From assembly GCF_018128545.1 (NCBI RefSeq), contig NZ_JAGSND010000001.1, positions 420,153-484,152 of the forward strand: a stretch of 64,000 nt of DNA, in the 5' to 3' direction. Positions 63,173 to 64,000 of this stretch are shown piece by piece; positions within the stretch are counted from its first letter, which is position 1; each line of letters opens with the position of its first letter. Made by a program: the position numbers and the translations under genes. The stretch is from Sinanaerobacter chloroacetimidivorans. Its GTDB lineage: Bacteria; Bacillota; Clostridia; Peptostreptococcales; Anaerovoracaceae. The notes under the pieces were generated by a model. The model was not told where the DNA came from. It worked only from the letters and a program-made list of their open reading frames with translations, and searched no databases.

Positions 63173-63703
63173 TTATGCCTGCCATGCTGTCAATGCTTTT
63201 TTATTTAACGGCAGCAATTTGGCCTTGCTGCCAGTAAATAACTTTTCCATAACCTTTTCAATACTTTCCAGCTTTACAATTCCTGTTTTATTTACGATTG
63301 CACCTAAGACTACCATGTTGGAAACCTTGTCATTTTCAAGGCTCACAGCAATTTCGTTAGCATCGACACAAAATACCTCTATATCGTTTCTTTTCGCAGG
63401 TTCCTTGATCAGTGATGTGTTGATAAAAAGCTGTCCTCCGGGTATAACGAAAGGCTCAAACTTCACGAGCGAAGGATAGTTCATTGCAACCACGGCAGTC
63501 GCTTCGGTTACAATGGGAGAATTGATTTTCTTATCCGAAACGATGACGGTGCAATTTGCCGTGCCTCCCCGCATTTCAGGTCCATAAGAAGGCATCCAGG
63601 TGACTTCTTTCCCTTCCAGCATTCCTGCATAGGCGATCATTTGCCCGATCAGCATAACGCCCTGACCACCAAAACCGGATAGAATCAATTTATGTGCGGT
63701 CAT
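63173..63703 (-). CDS. 2-oxoacid:ferredoxin oxidoreductase, gamma subunit
   Basis: 176 residues. ILSGFGGQGVMLIGQMIAYA at the N-terminus and WMPSYGPEMRGGTANC are the marks of the gamma domain (VorC/KorC/PorG type). It binds no metal but completes the enzyme that oxidises a 2-oxoacid to its acyl-CoA with ferredoxin. The beta-subunit gene abuts upstream (no gap) with GGAGGTGAAAT. Alpha is expected beyond base 64000. The 2-oxoacid specificity (2-oxoglutarate, branched-chain) cannot be read from the window. Confidence 0.92.
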   Translation of the reverse strand: MTAHKLILSGFGGQGVMLIGQMIAYAGMLEGKEVTWMPSYGPEMRGGTANCTVIVSDKKINSPIVTEATAVVAMNYPSLVKFEPFVIPGGQLFINTSLIKEPAKRNDIEVFCVDANEIAVSLENDKVSNMVVLGAIVNKTGIVKLESIEKVMEKLFTGSKAKLLPLNKKALTAWQA

Positions 63704-64000
63704 TTATTTCACCTCCTCAGGACACTTCAGGTTACCAAGCGGGAAATAGGGTATCATATTGTCTCTCAGCCATTGAAGAGAAGCCGTAGGACTCAATCCC
63801 CAATTCGTGGGGCAGGAAGAAAGGATTTCAACAAATCCGAACCCAAGGCGTTTCTCCTGAATTTCAATAGCTTTTTTAATTGCTTTCTTCGCTTTGCGGA
63901 TATTTGCCGGAGAGTCCAAAGAGACTCTTTCAACAAACACAGCGCCGTCTATGGTTGCAATCAGCTCTGCCATCCGAATAGGCCGGCCTGAAGATTCTTC
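63704..64000 (-). CDS. 2-oxoacid:ferredoxin oxidoreductase, beta subunit, N-terminal part cut by window edge
   Basis: The coding frame runs off the right edge: 98 C-terminal residues are visible, starting EESSGRPIRMAELIAT. The sequence VFVERVSLDSP, then EILSSCPTNWGLSP and the final NMIPYFPLGNLK, is that of the thiamin-diphosphate beta subunit C-terminus in the VorB/KorB group. Its TAA adjoins the gamma start. The ATG at 63973 is internal, not the start. Confidence 0.88.
   Translation of the reverse strand, partial: EESSGRPIRMAELIATIDGAVFVERVSLDSPANIRKAKKAIKKAIEIQEKRLGFGFVEILSSCPTNWGLSPTASLQWLRDNMIPYFPLGNLKCPEEVK

Noticed and set aside
1..64000. CRISPR arrays, prophage modules or rRNA genes
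   Set aside because: No regularly spaced repeats longer than two units, no phage structural genes and no rRNA-like sequence were seen.

Overview
The window looks like the chromosome of an anaerobic, low-to-moderate-GC Firmicute of the class Clostridia. The evidence is purine-rich Shine-Dalgarno sites (AGGAGG type) ahead of almost every gene, sigma-A promoters with TTGaca/TATAAT boxes, a CIRCE element, PdxST-type vitamin B6 synthesis, a DNA polymerase I of the Bacillus kind with a degenerate proofreading domain, a 2-oxoacid:ferredoxin-type oxidoreductase, an oxygen-sensitive 4-hydroxybutyryl-CoA dehydratase-like enzyme and several stalk-domain or ECF-sigma modules. The species cannot be named from the sequence alone. 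Most genes lie on the minus strand.

Layout. 0-3.5 kb: sulfur-transfer pair (ThiF/MoeB-like plus cysteine desulfurase family), a hemerythrin, and two small unknowns. 3.6-12.4 kb: one giant gene for a cyclic beta-1,2-glucan synthase. 12.5-16.1 kb: ECF sigma factor with its DUF4179-type partner, then a lipid kinase fused to a permuted papain-like hydrolase. 16.1-18.5 kb: DUF4309 protein and pdxS-pdxT. 18.6-25.3 kb: lon, a TetR regulator with an operator-like motif shared between its own promoter and lon, a phytoene-desaturase-like oxidoreductase and a DUF4153 membrane protein. 25.4-26.9 kb: a CIRCE-controlled DnaJ-like chaperone and glutaredoxin/zinc-ribbon operon. 27.0-28.5 kb: hgcB and hgcA, the mercury methylation pair, with a consensus sigma-A promoter, next to a gene for a strikingly cysteine-rich heptad-repeat protein. 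29.4-33.4 kb: a VOC/PhnB protein and an ABC-2 exporter operon ending in a tocopherol-cyclase-like lipocalin protein. 33.5-40.8 kb: an accessory stretch with decayed transposase fragments, an SGNH esterase, flavodoxin, a cell-wall amidase, two distant paralogues of an uncharacterised helical family and a 4-hydroxybutyryl-CoA dehydratase-like gene. 40.9-45.9 kb: a secreted multidomain GH38 alpha-mannosidase. 46.3-48.4 kb: M32 carboxypeptidase, a transposase tail and tRNA-Leu(GAG). 48.5-55.2 kb: a run of genes reading ECF sigma, anti-sigma, polA, coaE and a family-5 solute-binding lipoprotein. 55.3-64 kb: PHP phosphatase, zincin, P1 peptidase with OPT transporter, and an operon of 2-oxoacid oxidoreductase subunits, YhdT, a sodium:solute symporter and an amidohydrolase.

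Taken together the genes suggest a peptide- and amino-acid-fermenting anaerobe. It would import peptides (OPT, family-5 SBP), hydrolyse them (P1 peptidase, M32 carboxypeptidase, amidohydrolase) and oxidise the resulting 2-oxoacids with ferredoxin. The dehydratase-like gene is compatible with a 4-hydroxybutyrate or 4-aminobutyrate route to butyrate.

The most notable content is the hgcAB pair, which predicts that the organism can make methylmercury. It has an unusual surrounding: a 20-cysteine repeat protein next door and two dyads around the hgcA promoter. The CIRCE-controlled chaperone/redox operon, the lipid kinase-papain fusion, the TetR-lon shared operator and the dyad-controlled exporter/lipocalin operon also deserve a second look.
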